From assembly GCA_002423615.1 (NCBI GenBank), contig DIKO01000063.1:60633-124632 (forward strand): a DNA stretch of 64,000 nucleotides, read 5' to 3'. Within the stretch, counting starts at the first letter, position 1, and every line of letters begins with the position of its first letter. A model generated the notes under the pieces. The model saw only the letters and a program-made list of their open reading frames with translations. It made no database searches and had not been told where the DNA came from. The position numbers and the translations under genes were made by a program. This document shows positions 1-8,951 of the stretch, piece after piece. Source of the DNA: Desulfobacteraceae bacterium UBA5616. Its GTDB lineage: Bacteria > Desulfobacterota > Desulfobacteria > Desulfobacterales > UBA5616.

Positions 1-344
1 AGGCTCAGGTTCAGGGGTTGGGCTTCGGATTGTCCACCCGCACCCCTGGCCGGCTGACCGGCTTTGCTCAGTTTTTTCAGTTCGATGTAACCCACCCTGA
101 ACACTTTTGCCGTAGGGCTGTTGTGAAGGTGTTTGGACTTTGAAAACGCTTCTGAAAAATCTTTGCTTTTCCAGAAAAACTCGGTAAAAAATTCAGACTC
201 CTTGATAGCCTTGCCGATGGTGCGAAACTTGATGATGATAATCGACCAGGAAGCGATCGAAAACATGAACAGAAGGGCCAGCACAAACTGAACCATCAGG
301 CCGGCATTCAACAGCATGTAAACGATGTCAATCTTTGATTCCAT
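1..344 (-). CDS. tolQ: TolQ/ExbB/MotA-family proton channel subunit, partial
   Basis: The gene starts at the ATG complementary to 342-344 and reads without a stop through the left edge, giving about 114 residues of an expected ~230. Residues 10-40 form one hydrophobic segment followed by IIIIKFRTI and a charged cytoplasmic stretch (EFFTEFFWKSKDFSEAF), which is the N-terminal layout of TolQ/ExbB proteins: first membrane helix, then the cytoplasmic region. The family forms the proton-driven stator of the Tol-Pal or TonB systems in the inner membrane. TolQ is preferred over ExbB by the general look of the N-terminus only; the partners (TolR, TolA) would lie outside the window. No strong ribosome binding site is visible, so the start could shift slightly. 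Confidence 0.75.
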   Translation of the reverse strand, partial: MESKIDIVYMLLNAGLMVQFVLALLFMFSIASWSIIIIKFRTIGKAIKESEFFTEFFWKSKDFSEAFSKSKHLHNSPTAKVFRVGYIELKKLSKAGQPARGAGGQSEAQPLNLS

Positions 345-487
345 AAAACCAAACCGAATTCATACAATTTAAGGTTAAATATCAGCCGCCGAATTAATTA
401 GAATTAAGCGAACTTTTCTGATAAAGAATTGCGCCGACAATATATGAACCACAAAAAGCTGTCAAGTAAATTGGGGGAAAGGACGCC

Positions 488-1045
488 ATGCGAAAAATTG
501 CGAATCTCCTGTTTGAGGCCAGGAAATTAAAGGACATTCCCAGGTCCGGCTATCAATTTCTGGAAGCCGGTGGGGAAACTGTTGCCGAGCACAGTTTCAT
601 GGCAACCTTTATCGCCTTTGTTTTGTCCCGGATGCACCCGGACATCGACCATGACAAGCTGATCCGGATGTGCCTGGTCCACGACCTGCCTGAAACCCGC
701 ACCGGAGATCTGAACCACGTCCAGAAGCGGTATGTCGCCCCCGATGAACATCGGGCCATGGAAGACGCTCTCTCCGGCATTCCTTTCAAGGCTGATATTA
801 TGAATCTCATCGAAGAGTTCAACGAAGGGACAACACCGGAAGCCAGACTGGCCAGAGATGCCGATCAACTGGCATTTATCCTGGATCTTAAAGCCCTTGC
901 GGATCTCGGATATAAACCCCCTCTGAAATGGCTGAACAACGTCGTTGGACGACTGTTCACCGATACGGGAAAAAACCTTGCTGAAAGCATCCTCGCCACC
1001 GATAGCGATGCCTGGTGGATGCCTGATGGACACCCGGTGGATTAA
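488..1045 (+). CDS. HD-domain hydrolase (YfbR/HDDC2-like 5'-nucleotidase)
   Basis: This is a 185-residue single-domain protein. It carries the metal-binding HD signature: His35 (AEHS), His65-Asp66 (LVHDLPE) and a distal Asp124 (ARDADQL). Spacing and length match the YfbR/HDDC2 group, metal-dependent phosphohydrolases that remove phosphate from (deoxy)nucleoside monophosphates. The substrate cannot be told from sequence. An upstream GGGGAAAGG at about 474-482 serves as ribosome binding site. It stands alone between a leftward tolQ-like gene and the sdh operon, so context does not refine the role. Confidence 0.8.
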   Translation: MRKIANLLFEARKLKDIPRSGYQFLEAGGETVAEHSFMATFIAFVLSRMHPDIDHDKLIRMCLVHDLPETRTGDLNHVQKRYVAPDEHRAMEDALSGIPFKADIMNLIEEFNEGTTPEARLARDADQLAFILDLKALADLGYKPPLKWLNNVVGRLFTDTGKNLAESILATDSDAWWMPDGHPVD

Positions 1046-1195
1046 AGATTATTCCGATAAATTTGTTGACAGTCCCCTTAAAAAAAAATAAGAAAAATTT
1101 TTTGAGTTGCGAATCCGATTGTGTGGGTTTGGTGGATTTTTTAAATTAAGTATGTATTAATTAATTGGACTGGTTCTCTAACTCGGGAGGAAAAA

Positions 1196-1837
1196 ATGAA
1201 TTGGTTGTTCAGAACCCTTGGGGCATCCATCGGGAAGAAGCTGATGATGGCCTTAACCGGACTCAGTTTCATCGGTTTTCTGCTCGCCCATCTGGCGGGC
1301 AACCTCACCATTTACGGCGGGAATGATCTTTTCAACGCCTATGCCGAGCATCTTCACGCGCTTGGCCCGGTGTTAACGGTGATGGAGTGGGGGCTGTTGA
1401 CTCTTGCCATGGTCCACGTCATCACCGGCCTGACCCTGTTTTACCAGAACCTGCAGGCCAGACCTTCGCGGTACCAGGTTACCAAATGGAACGGCGGCAG
1501 GACCGCCGGATCCGCGACCATGCCTTACACCGGCATCATCATTCTGGCCTTTGTCGTCATCCACCTGTTTAATTTTCATTTTGTCAACAAGGAAGGGACG
1601 ACCATTTTTCAAATCGTTACGGAAACCTTTGCCAATCCTTTATATGTGATGATGTATGCTGCGGCCATGGTCATCGTGGGCCTGCATGTAAGCCACGGAT
1701 TCTGGAGCCTGTTCCAGACCGTGGGGGCAAACCACCCCAAGTACATGCCCGCGATCCAAATCCTGGGGCTGTTCCTCAGCCTTGTCCTGGGCATGGGTTT
1801 TGGTTTTATCCCGGTTTATCTTTCGTTTATGGCATAA
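1196..1837 (+). CDS. sdhC: succinate dehydrogenase/fumarate reductase cytochrome b558 subunit
   Basis: This 213-residue membrane protein has about five hydrophobic segments. Its in-membrane histidines at 32, 74, 123 and 164 are candidate axial ligands for two haems, as in the cytochrome b558 type of SdhC/FrdC. It anchors SdhAB and passes electrons between quinone and the flavoprotein. A strong GGGAGG (about 1185-1190) precedes the ATG. It is first in sdhCAB, 14 bases ahead of sdhA. The AT-rich 150-base leader has a TTGACA at 1066-1071 but only a poor -10 (TAAGAA), so I do not call a promoter. In sulfate reducers this enzyme type may run in either direction. Confidence 0.93.
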   Translation: MNWLFRTLGASIGKKLMMALTGLSFIGFLLAHLAGNLTIYGGNDLFNAYAEHLHALGPVLTVMEWGLLTLAMVHVITGLTLFYQNLQARPSRYQVTKWNGGRTAGSATMPYTGIIILAFVVIHLFNFHFVNKEGTTIFQIVTETFANPLYVMMYAAAMVIVGLHVSHGFWSLFQTVGANHPKYMPAIQILGLFLSLVLGMGFGFIPVYLSFMA

Positions 1838-1851
1838 GGAGGAAACTACAA

Positions 1852-3765
1852 ATGCAGCTTGATGGAAAAGTCCCCGGTGGTCCGCTTGAGGCAAAATGGG
1901 ACAGGCATCGTTTTGAACTGAAACTGGTGAATCCCGCCAATAAGAGAAAATTCAACATCATCGTTGTGGGGACCGGCCTCGCCGGGGGTTCAGCTTCGGC
2001 GACCCTGGCGGAACTCGGGTACAACGTTCAAACTTTCTGTATTCAGGACAGCCCCCGCAGGGCCCACAGCATCGCGGCTCAGGGCGGCATCAACGCATCC
2101 AAAAACTACCCCAATGACGGCGACAGCATCCGCCGGCTGTTTTACGACACGGTCAAGGGCGGAGATTTCCGGGCCAGGGAAGGCAACATTTATCGACTGG
2201 CCCAGGTCAGTGAGAACATCATCGACCAGTGCGTTGCCCAGGGAGTTCCCTTTGCAAGAGAATACGGAGGCCAGTTGGCCAACCGTTCCTTCGGCGGCGC
2301 ACAGGTATCGAGGACATTTTATGCCCGGGGTCAGACCGGGCAGCAGCTTCTGCTGGGCGCGTACAGTTCCCTGTCCCGGCAGATAGCGGTCGGCAAAGTA
2401 AAAATGTATACCCGCCGGGAAATGCAGGAACTGGTGCTGGTCAACGGCCAGGCCCGGGGTATCGTGGTACGTAACCTGATCAACGGCGAACTGGAATCCT
2501 ATGCCGCCGATGCCGTTGTTCTGGCCACGGGCGGATACGGCAATGTGTTCTATCTTTCCACCAATGCCGCCTCCTGCAATGTCGGAGCGGCCTTCAAGGC
2601 CTACCGGAAAGGCGCTTTTTTCGCCAATCCCTGTTATACTCAGATCCATCCCACCTGCATACCTCAGTCGGGCCACTTTCAATCGAAGCTGACCCTGATG
2701 AGCGAAAGCTTACGAAATGACGGTCGGGTGTGGGTTCCGAAAAACAAGGGAGATAAGCGAAAACCCAACGAAATCCCGGAATCCGAAAGAAACTATTACC
2801 TGGAAATCAAATACCCGAGCTTCGGAAACCTCGTTCCCAGGGACGTGGCGTCCCGAAACGCCAAGGAGCAATGCGACGCCGGTTACGGTGTGGGGGAAAC
2901 CGGATACGCCGTTTACCTGGATTTTGCCGACGCCATCAGACGGGACGGAAAAGACGTGATCCAGAAAAAATACGGCAACCTCTTTGATATGTACGCCAAC
3001 ATCAGCGGCGATGATCCCTATCAGACTCCCATGATGATTTATCCGGCGTCCCACTACGCCATGGGCGGATTATGGGTGGACTATAACCTCATGAGCACCA
3101 TCCCCGGGCTGTTTATCCTGGGTGAAGCCAATTTTTCCGACCACGGGGCAAACCGCCTGGGAGCCAGCGCTCTCATGCAGGGTCTGGCGGACGGTTATTT
3201 CATTCTGCCCTACACCATCGGCGGATATATTGCCGGCACATCCCTGCCCAGGTTAAATACGGACCATGCGGCCTTTAAGGAGGCGGCGGCGGATGTGAAG
3301 GCCAATGTTGAAAGGCTCATGTCCATCAAGGGGAACCGGACCGCCGACGACCTTCACCGGGAACTTGGCGAAATCATGTGGAATTACTGCGGCATGGGCA
3401 GAAATGAAGAGGGTCTTTCCAAGGCCGTCACTTTGATCCGGAATTTAAGGGATGAATTCTGGCAGAACCTCCTGGTTCCCGGATCGGACCAGGACTACAA
3501 TTTAAGCCTCCAGAAAGCCGGGAGAGTGGCCGATTTCCTGGAGTTCGGCGAGCTTCTGGCCGTTGACGCCCTGGCCCGTAAGGAATCCTGCGGCAGCCAT
3601 TTCAACGAGGCTTACCAGACCGAAGAAGGGGAAGCCCTGCGCGACGACGAAAACTTCTGCCATGTTTCCGCGTGGGAATATAAAGGTTTCGGCAATGAAC
3701 CCGAGTTTCATAAGGAACCCCTGGTTTTTGAAAATGTCAAATTAACGCAAAGGAGTTACAAGTGA
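1852..3765 (+). CDS. sdhA: succinate dehydrogenase/fumarate reductase flavoprotein subunit
   Basis: This 637-residue catalytic subunit interconverts succinate and fumarate. A Rossmann FAD motif (VVGTGLAGG) lies at residues 38-46, and AHSIAAQGG follows with His72 at the position that covalently holds FAD in SdhA/FrdA. HYAMGGLWVD and the GANRLGASAL segment belong to the substrate and FAD domains. It sits between sdhC and sdhB, and its stop TGA overlaps the GTG start of sdhB by four bases (GTGA), a sign of translational coupling. Length agrees with the long b558-type flavoproteins of delta- and epsilonproteobacteria. Confidence 0.95.
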   Translation: MQLDGKVPGGPLEAKWDRHRFELKLVNPANKRKFNIIVVGTGLAGGSASATLAELGYNVQTFCIQDSPRRAHSIAAQGGINASKNYPNDGDSIRRLFYDTVKGGDFRAREGNIYRLAQVSENIIDQCVAQGVPFAREYGGQLANRSFGGAQVSRTFYARGQTGQQLLLGAYSSLSRQIAVGKVKMYTRREMQELVLVNGQARGIVVRNLINGELESYAADAVVLATGGYGNVFYLSTNAASCNVGAAFKAYRKGAFFANPCYTQIHPTCIPQSGHFQSKLTLMSESLRNDGRVWVPKNKGDKRKPNEIPESERNYYLEIKYPSFGNLVPRDVASRNAKEQCDAGYGVGETGYAVYLDFADAIRRDGKDVIQKKYGNLFDMYANISGDDPYQTPMMIYPASHYAMGGLWVDYNLMSTIPGLFILGEANFSDHGANRLGASALMQGLADGYFILPYTIGGYIAGTSLPRLNTDHAAFKEAAADVKANVERLMSIKGNRTADDLHRELGEIMWNYCGMGRNEEGLSKAVTLIRNLRDEFWQNLLVPGSDQDYNLSLQKAGRVADFLEFGELLAVDALARKESCGSHFNEAYQTEEGEALRDDENFCHVSAWEYKGFGNEPEFHKEPLVFENVKLTQRSYK

Positions 3766-4535
3766 CACAGGATGCAAAAACCATCAATATAACGCTCAAG
3801 GTTTGGCGGCAAAAAGGCCCGGGCGTAAAAGGAAAACTGGAGACCTATCAAGTCAATAACATTTCCACCCATATGTCTTTTCTGGAAATGCTCGATGTGG
3901 TGAACGAAGATCTGGCGGTCAACGGCAAGGAGCCCATTGAATTCGACAATGACTGCCGTGAAGGCATCTGCGGAATGTGCGGCGCCGTTGTCAACGGCGC
4001 AGCCCACGGTCCCGGCAAAGGCATGACCCTCTGCCAGCTCCACATGCGCAAATTTCAGAACGGGGACACCATCGTCGTGGAACCCTGGAGGGCAAGGGCC
4101 TTCCCGATCGTCAAGGACCTCATCGTGGATCGCAGCGCCCTGGACAGGATCATCCAGGCCGGTGGATACGTATCCATAAACGCCGGCGGCGCCCCGGATG
4201 GTAATGCCGTTCCCATACCCCAGGAAATCGCCGAAAAAGCCATGGACGCCGCTGCCTGCATCGGCTGCGGCGCCTGTGTGGCCGCGTGTCCCAATGCGTC
4301 GGCCATGCTGTTTGTCAGTGCCAAGGTTTCCCAGCTCGCATTGCTTCCCCAGGGAAAACCGGAGGCTGCCAAACGCGCCCTGACCATGCTAAGACAGATG
4401 GATGACTGCGGTTTCGGAAACTGCTCCAATGAACGGGAATGTGAGGCCGTTTGCCCCAAGGAAATTTCCATTACCAATATTGCAAGGCTCAACAGAGAAT
4501 ATTTAAAGGCGGGTTTTTTCTCGGAATTTAAATAA
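3762..4535 (+). CDS. sdhB: succinate dehydrogenase/fumarate reductase iron-sulfur subunit
   Basis: This 257-residue protein carries the electron relay between flavoprotein and membrane subunit. A plant-type [2Fe-2S] site is formed by Cys65, Cys70, Cys73 and Cys91 (CREGICGMC...C). The C-terminal half has CIGCGACVAACP and, further on, CGFGNC and CEAVCP, the ligands of the [4Fe-4S] and third clusters. Translation starts at a GTG overlapping the sdhA stop, with AAAGGAG just upstream. It closes the sdhCAB operon; a GC-rich inverted repeat follows before convergent murI. Confidence 0.95.
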   Translation: MTQDAKTINITLKVWRQKGPGVKGKLETYQVNNISTHMSFLEMLDVVNEDLAVNGKEPIEFDNDCREGICGMCGAVVNGAAHGPGKGMTLCQLHMRKFQNGDTIVVEPWRARAFPIVKDLIVDRSALDRIIQAGGYVSINAGGAPDGNAVPIPQEIAEKAMDAAACIGCGACVAACPNASAMLFVSAKVSQLALLPQGKPEAAKRALTMLRQMDDCGFGNCSNERECEAVCPKEISITNIARLNREYLKAGFFSEFK

Positions 4536-4542
4536 GACACGG

Positions 4543-4587
4543 GGGGCAGCGGTTAAGGGTCTGGCAAAAGCCTCTCCCCCCTGCCCC
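4543..4587. terminator. weak inverted repeat between convergent sdhB and murI
   Basis: GGGGCAG at 4543-4549 can pair with CTGCCCC at 4581-4587, extendable by two G-T pairs, across a long loop that contains a small GGC/GCC hairpin. It lies between two convergent genes, where a shared terminator is expected. There is no good T-run on either side, so termination is only a guess. Confidence 0.3.
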
Positions 4588-4594
4588 TTTATCC

Positions 4595-5386
4595 CTAATC
4601 CTTGATCCGGTCCCTCTCCAGAACGATATTTTTTCTCAGGATATGCCTTGCGGTTTTTTCGAACTGAGCGGTGATATCCGAAACAAAGAGTCTGAACACG
4701 CCGTTTTTATCCAGATCCTTTTCCAGACCGGGGTGCCGGCCCAGATAGTCCTTGACCTTTTCGGATACGGCCAGGGAGGAATCGATAATGTTCACGCGTT
4801 TTCCGATTTTTCGGGCAATGATGGGTTTTAAAATCGGGTAGTGGGTGCATCCCAGGATAAGACTTTGAATCTTTCGCACTTTTAAAGGATGAAGGTATTT
4901 CTTCACGATCATCCGGGTTTCAGGCCTGTTCATCCACCCTTCCTCCACCAGAGGAACCAGCAAAGGACAGGCAGCTGAAAACACCCGGGCCTCAGGCATC
5001 TTTTCCTTGATCAGCCGCTCATAAACGCCGCTGTTGATGGTGGCCCGGGTACCGATGACACCGATAGCGCTGGTCGAGGAACAATTCACCGCCATTTCCA
5101 CCGCCGGGGTAATCACCTCGAATATGGGGACGTCGAATTTCGCCTGAACGTGCTGGGTGGCCAGACTAGAGGCCGTGTTGCAGGCCATCACGATGATTTT
5201 CGCCCCTTTTTTCAGCAGAAAGTCCGAATCTTCAAGGGAATAGTTGATCACCGTTCCCGGGCTTTTGCTGCCGTACGGCGTCCTGGCCGTATCCCCAAAG
5301 TATACGATATCATATCCGGGCAGACAATCCATCAGTGCCCGCGCCACCGTCAGCCCGCCGATACCCGAATCAAAAACGCCGATCAT
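4595..5386 (-). CDS. murI: glutamate racemase
   Basis: This 263-residue cofactor-independent racemase makes D-glutamate for peptidoglycan. The N-terminus has the family motif DSGIGGLTV (residues 6-14). The two catalytic cysteines are Cys69 in MACNTAS and Cys180 in GCTHYP, each in its conserved frame, so the enzyme should be active. It is convergent with sdhCAB and divergent from the small gene at 5518. A heptamer-based inverted repeat lies in the shared upstream region. Confidence 0.95.
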   Translation of the reverse strand: MIGVFDSGIGGLTVARALMDCLPGYDIVYFGDTARTPYGSKSPGTVINYSLEDSDFLLKKGAKIIVMACNTASSLATQHVQAKFDVPIFEVITPAVEMAVNCSSTSAIGVIGTRATINSGVYERLIKEKMPEARVFSAACPLLVPLVEEGWMNRPETRMIVKKYLHPLKVRKIQSLILGCTHYPILKPIIARKIGKRVNIIDSSLAVSEKVKDYLGRHPGLEKDLDKNGVFRLFVSDITAQFEKTARHILRKNIVLERDRIKD

Positions 5387-5414
5387 GATCCTCTTCGCTC
5401 CCGTCCGTAAAATG

Positions 5415-5500
5415 CCGGTTGCCGGTTATTGGTTGTTTGTGTTATTGAAGCATCATTATGCCCGGATACATCCAACCCGCAACCATCAGCCGGCAACCGG
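5415..5500. repeat. inverted repeat made of heptamer units (CCGGTTG / CAACCGG)
   Basis: CCGGTTGCCGG (5415-5425) and CCGGCAACCGG (5490-5500) are perfect 11-base inverted copies; the match continues imperfectly to about 21 bases per arm. The left arm reads as heptamers CCGGTTG, CCGGTTA, TTGGTTG, and the right arm as CAACCCG, CAACCAT, CAGCCGG, CAACCGG. It fills most of the gap between murI and the gene at 5518. Confidence 0.7.
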
Positions 5501-5517
5501 ATACTGAGGATTGAGTT

Positions 5518-5796
5518 ATGGGATCCAGCCACATTCATTCTTCCATCGACCAGAAAATATTCAAATCAGGGCTTTCCGTTGAAGCCATATCCCTTTATCT
5601 GCTTTTCTGCGGTCTGGCCGATGAAGGCCGCAGCATCACCACCCGGAACATCATGGGGATCTGGAACGGCGGCGAGGATTCTGCAAACGCCGCTTTGAGC
5701 GAACTGGAAAAAAGAAACATCATCCAAAAAACACTTTCAGATGATGCGGAAAACTGCGTTTATAGTCTCGTCGCCGGCGAAAACTGGGAGCTATGA
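5518..5796 (+). CDS. small unknown protein, possibly winged-helix
   Basis: This is a 92-residue soluble protein that I do not recognise. The order of predicted elements, a helical N-terminus (SVEAISLYLLFCGLA), a turn (TTRNIMGIWNG), a second helix with a run of Ala, Glu and Lys (AALSELEKRNIIQK) and a short beta-like tail (CVYSLVAGENWEL), resembles a small winged helix-turn-helix in which 'LxxLExRxxI' precedes the wing. That is a structural impression only. The ATG at 5518 follows GAGGATTGAGTT. Its last six bases overlap the end of the convergent ykgJ-like gene. It could be a regulator or an adaptor; no function is assigned. Confidence 0.6.
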   Translation: MGSSHIHSSIDQKIFKSGLSVEAISLYLLFCGLADEGRSITTRNIMGIWNGGEDSANAALSELEKRNIIQKTLSDDAENCVYSLVAGENWEL

Positions 5797-6207
5797 CTCC
5801 TTTTTCCCCTCCCCCTCCATGGCTTTTCTCACGCAACCCCGCACCACATCATCGGGGAGGTCCGTTCGGATGCCCATACAGGCCCCCGCCATGATGTGCC
5901 AGTTGTTGACGTCGATCAGTACGGCTTTGATAAACGGCCACGCCTTGCACATCGCGGGCTTCACCGGATGAATGGTGCAGACTTCTTTGAAAAACACGCA
6001 CCATCCGCTTTCATCTACGGCGAGGACGGGTCGTCCACCGGATATCTGACAGTAATCCCGAACGAAGGTTTCGGCATCCACGTGAATATATCCCGCGATT
6101 TCGCGAATATTCTCCTCGGTAACAAAGGTGCCCCCGAAACCCTTACAGCATTCTCCGCATTTCTGACATTTGAAAATATCTTTCGGGCGCACCTTTTTAT
6201 AAGGCAT
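5791..6207 (-). CDS. YkgJ-family cysteine-cluster protein
   Basis: This 138-residue protein has a CxxCxxCC cluster near the N-terminus (Cys14, 17, 20, 21: CQKCGECC), a further CTIHPVKPAMCKAWPF motif in the middle and a late Cys in the C-terminal third. This is the signature of the YkgJ/UPF0153 family, thought to bind zinc or an iron-sulfur cluster; the biochemical role is not settled. It is the last gene of the leftward dnaX-ybaB-recR group and its start overlaps the recR stop by 11 bases, suggesting co-translation. Confidence 0.85.
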   Translation of the reverse strand: MPYKKVRPKDIFKCQKCGECCKGFGGTFVTEENIREIAGYIHVDAETFVRDYCQISGGRPVLAVDESGWCVFFKEVCTIHPVKPAMCKAWPFIKAVLIDVNNWHIMAGACMGIRTDLPDDVVRGCVRKAMEGEGKKES

Positions 6208-6796
6208 AGCGCCCCTCCATGGCTCGCTTCAAAGTGACCTGGTCCACATATTTCAAGTCACCCCCCACGGGAATGCCCGAGGCAATCCGGGTCACTCTCA
6301 CCGGAACCTGTTTCAGTCGATCCCGGATGAAAGACGCCGTGGCTTCGCCCTCGACACCGGTGCTGGTGGCCAGCACGACTTCTTCAATATTTTCGGTCCG
6401 TATCCGGTTCATCAGCTCGTTGAACCTTATATTTTCCGGCCCTATGCCGTCCATGGGGGACAAAACGCCCTGAAGGATATGGTACCTTCCCCGGTAAGCC
6501 CCTGATTTTTCGACCGCAACCATATCCGCCGGCTGCTCGACGACACACAGCACCCCGGCATTTCTGGCCGGATCGCCGCAGATATCGCACACCGGCTTGT
6601 CGCTCAGCCCGAAACACAGGGTGCACAGACGGATCTTTTCCTTGATGTCGACGATGCTCCCGGCAAGCTGTTCAGCCTCGATCCTGGAGGAGCGGAGAAT
6701 GTGAAGGGCCAGGCGCTCGGCGGTTTTCAGACCGATGCCGGGCAATCTGGATATATGGTTGATCAAGTTGACGATGGGCGAAGGGTAGTAATGCAT
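6197..6796 (-). CDS. recR: recombination mediator protein
   Basis: This 199-residue RecR of normal length acts with RecF/RecO to load RecA on gapped DNA. The order is complete: helix-hairpin-helix (LPGIGLKTAERLA, residues 18-30), a four-cysteine zinc finger (Cys58, 61, 70, 73), then a Toprim domain beginning at LCVVEQPAD and including STGVEGEAT. It lies downstream of ybaB and dnaX, a very common bacterial arrangement. Confidence 0.96.
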   Translation of the reverse strand: MHYYPSPIVNLINHISRLPGIGLKTAERLALHILRSSRIEAEQLAGSIVDIKEKIRLCTLCFGLSDKPVCDICGDPARNAGVLCVVEQPADMVAVEKSGAYRGRYHILQGVLSPMDGIGPENIRFNELMNRIRTENIEEVVLATSTGVEGEATASFIRDRLKQVPVRVTRIASGIPVGGDLKYVDQVTLKRAMEGRYAL

Positions 6797-6833
6797 ATTC
6801 TTTTCCGATCGGTTTTTTTGCGCCCGGGGTTGA

Positions 6834-7142
6834 TCACAATCCGGGGATGTTCAATCCCCCGGTGAGTTTGCTCATTTCCGAGGACACCATCTCCTGGGAT
6901 TTGGCCAGTGCGTCATTGACCGCGGCGAGGAGCAGGTCCTGGAGCATTTCAACATCTTCGGGATCCACTACCTCTTTTTCAATGACAATGGATACGACCT
7001 GTTGCCTGCCGTTGGCCACCACCTTGACCATGCCGCCTCCGGAGCTGGTTTCAACGGTCTTTCCCCCGAGTTCCTCCTGCATCCTCATCATCTGAGCCTG
7101 GAGTTTCTGGGCCTGCTTCATCATGTTTCCCATTTTTTTCAT
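6834..7142 (-). CDS. ybaB: YbaB/EbfC-family nucleoid-associated protein
   Basis: This 102-residue protein begins MKKMGNMMKQAQKLQAQM, the long amphipathic N-terminal helix of the family, followed by the beta-sheet core (GGMVKVVANGRQQVVSI) and a C-terminal helix (DLLLAAVNDALAKS). YbaB proteins form DNA-binding dimers. The position between dnaX and recR is the classical one and supports the call. Confidence 0.95.
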   Translation of the reverse strand: MKKMGNMMKQAQKLQAQMMRMQEELGGKTVETSSGGGMVKVVANGRQQVVSIVIEKEVVDPEDVEMLQDLLLAAVNDALAKSQEMVSSEMSKLTGGLNIPGL

Positions 7143-7210
7143 ATGCCGGTTCTCCCTATATCCGTTAAGACCCTTGATAAGTCATTTTTTCATGTTTCCT
7201 GAAAAAGCCT

Positions 7211-8878
7211 TCACAACAATTCCACATCCACAATTTTGCCCTTGAAAATTTCAACGACATCGGAAACCAGAGGATGGTTCAATGCCTCCTGTTTAAGATT
7301 TTTGACGGCGATGTTCTGTCTGCGCAAATCATTTTCACTTTCCTTTTCATCAAGGATGACCTTCATTTTTCCGGCGAAAAACGTATCACACACTTCCTGC
7401 AAAACGGCCATGTTTTTTTCGCGACGGATCATGCTGATGTTAAAAGAGTTGCCGTTCACTTCGATAACGACCTCCCCGGCAGTCAAGTCTTTGAGCCGGG
7501 AGTTCGTTAAACTGGCGGCTATGGAGGGATGGTCTTTTTGAATCCGATCAAAAAGACGTCCCCATATTTTCTCAAGATCCCGTTCCTCGCCGCGGCCTGC
7601 TTTTTCAGGAACATCACCAGCCGGATCCGGTTCGGGGGTAGCGGAAACCGCCATACCCCCTTCAGGCGGGCATGCCGGGCCTCCGGCCGCAGCCTGGGAT
7701 TTGTCGTTGACGGTCCGACCGTTATCCGGAATTTTAAGATCATTCCGCAGATGATCCAGTTTTTCGATCAGTACATCAATGGGAAGAGCCGGCCTGACCT
7801 GCATCAGCCTGATAAAAACCAGTTCCAGGGCCAGCCGGGGCTGATCGGAATACCGGATAGAGGACTCGGAATTGAACAGAAAATCCAGTATCTGATTGAG
7901 ATAAGTCGGGGAAGCATCCTTCACCTGAAGGGCCAGCCGATCGATTTCATTTTTCGGAAGGTCCACCAGCTTACGGGCCTGTTCGCCCATTTTCACAACC
8001 ATCAGATTTCTGAAATGGGCGATGATGTCGCCGTAGAGTTTTTTAACATCATGCCCCCGTTCGTAAATTCCCTCAAAGATTTCCAGGATTCCGGGAATAT
8101 TTTCTTCAAATACCGCCCGGGAGATATCGAACAGGTGTTTCCGGTCGACCAGACCCAGTATATCGATGAGTTTTTCGTGGGTGACGTGGTCTTCGGAAAA
8201 CGCCATCACCTGGTCCAGAAGGCTCAGGGCATCCCGCATGCTGCCGGCACCTTCCCGGGCGATGGCGGCAAGGCTCTCGTCATCGATGCTGACCCGCTCC
8301 CTGGTGCAAAGGTCTTTTAAATGCCCGATGATGGATTCGATATCGATCCGCTTCAGATCGTGTTTCTGGCATCGGGAAAGAATGGTCAACGGTATTTTGT
8401 GAGGCTCCGTTGTGGCCATCATGAACATGATGTGTTCCGGCGGTTCTTCCAGGGTCTTTAAGAGGGCGTTAAAAGCCGCCACACTGAGCATGTGGACTTC
8501 ATCGATGATATAGATCTTATACCGGCTGTGCACCGGCATATATTTGATATTGCTCCTCAATTCCCGAACCTGGTCCACGCTGTTGTTGGATGCCCCGTCG
8601 ATTTCAAAAACATCCGCGGCGTTTCCACTGGTAATTTCCACACAGGAACGGCAGACGTTGCAGGGGATTTTAGCAGGACCTTTTTCGCAATTCATGGCCT
8701 TGGCCAGGATCCGGGCGACAGTGGTCTTCCCGGTGCCCCGCGGTCCTGAAAATAGAATCGCATGGGGAACCCGTCCGGCGGAAATGGCATTGGTCAGGGT
8801 CTGGGCGACATGGTCCTGACCGATGATTTCCTCAAATGTCTGTGGCCGGTATTTCCTTGCCAGTACGAGGTACGACAT
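7211..8878 (-). CDS. dnaX: DNA polymerase III subunit gamma/tau
   Basis: This 555-residue clamp-loader ATPase has Walker A GPRGTGKT at 45-52, a zinc module (Cys64, 73, 76, 79), Walker B (DEVHML) and the arginine-finger segment (LSRCQ). The first ~370 residues are the conserved gamma part. The linker (about 385-440) is Pro/Gly/Glu-rich and the C-terminal ~110 residues are the tau-like part that contacts polymerase and helicase. I found no convincing A-AAA-AAG slippery site, so a separate frameshifted gamma product is not evident. It lies 73 bases downstream of tRNA-Ser and upstream of ybaB-recR. Confidence 0.95.
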   Translation of the reverse strand: MSYLVLARKYRPQTFEEIIGQDHVAQTLTNAISAGRVPHAILFSGPRGTGKTTVARILAKAMNCEKGPAKIPCNVCRSCVEITSGNAADVFEIDGASNNSVDQVRELRSNIKYMPVHSRYKIYIIDEVHMLSVAAFNALLKTLEEPPEHIMFMMATTEPHKIPLTILSRCQKHDLKRIDIESIIGHLKDLCTRERVSIDDESLAAIAREGAGSMRDALSLLDQVMAFSEDHVTHEKLIDILGLVDRKHLFDISRAVFEENIPGILEIFEGIYERGHDVKKLYGDIIAHFRNLMVVKMGEQARKLVDLPKNEIDRLALQVKDASPTYLNQILDFLFNSESSIRYSDQPRLALELVFIRLMQVRPALPIDVLIEKLDHLRNDLKIPDNGRTVNDKSQAAAGGPACPPEGGMAVSATPEPDPAGDVPEKAGRGEERDLEKIWGRLFDRIQKDHPSIAASLTNSRLKDLTAGEVVIEVNGNSFNISMIRREKNMAVLQEVCDTFFAGKMKVILDEKESENDLRRQNIAVKNLKQEALNHPLVSDVVEIFKGKIVDVELL

Positions 8879-8951
8879 TATTTAACGTCCACTGTTTGAA
8901 TTTCTGCGGGATCCGTCATCATGGAGGGACAGACAGTAAAACCGAATTGGG

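Noticed and set aside
7500..7560. programmed frameshift in dnaX
   Set aside because: Only short A-runs (CAAAAAG) are present and no A-AAA-AAG with a following stem was found.
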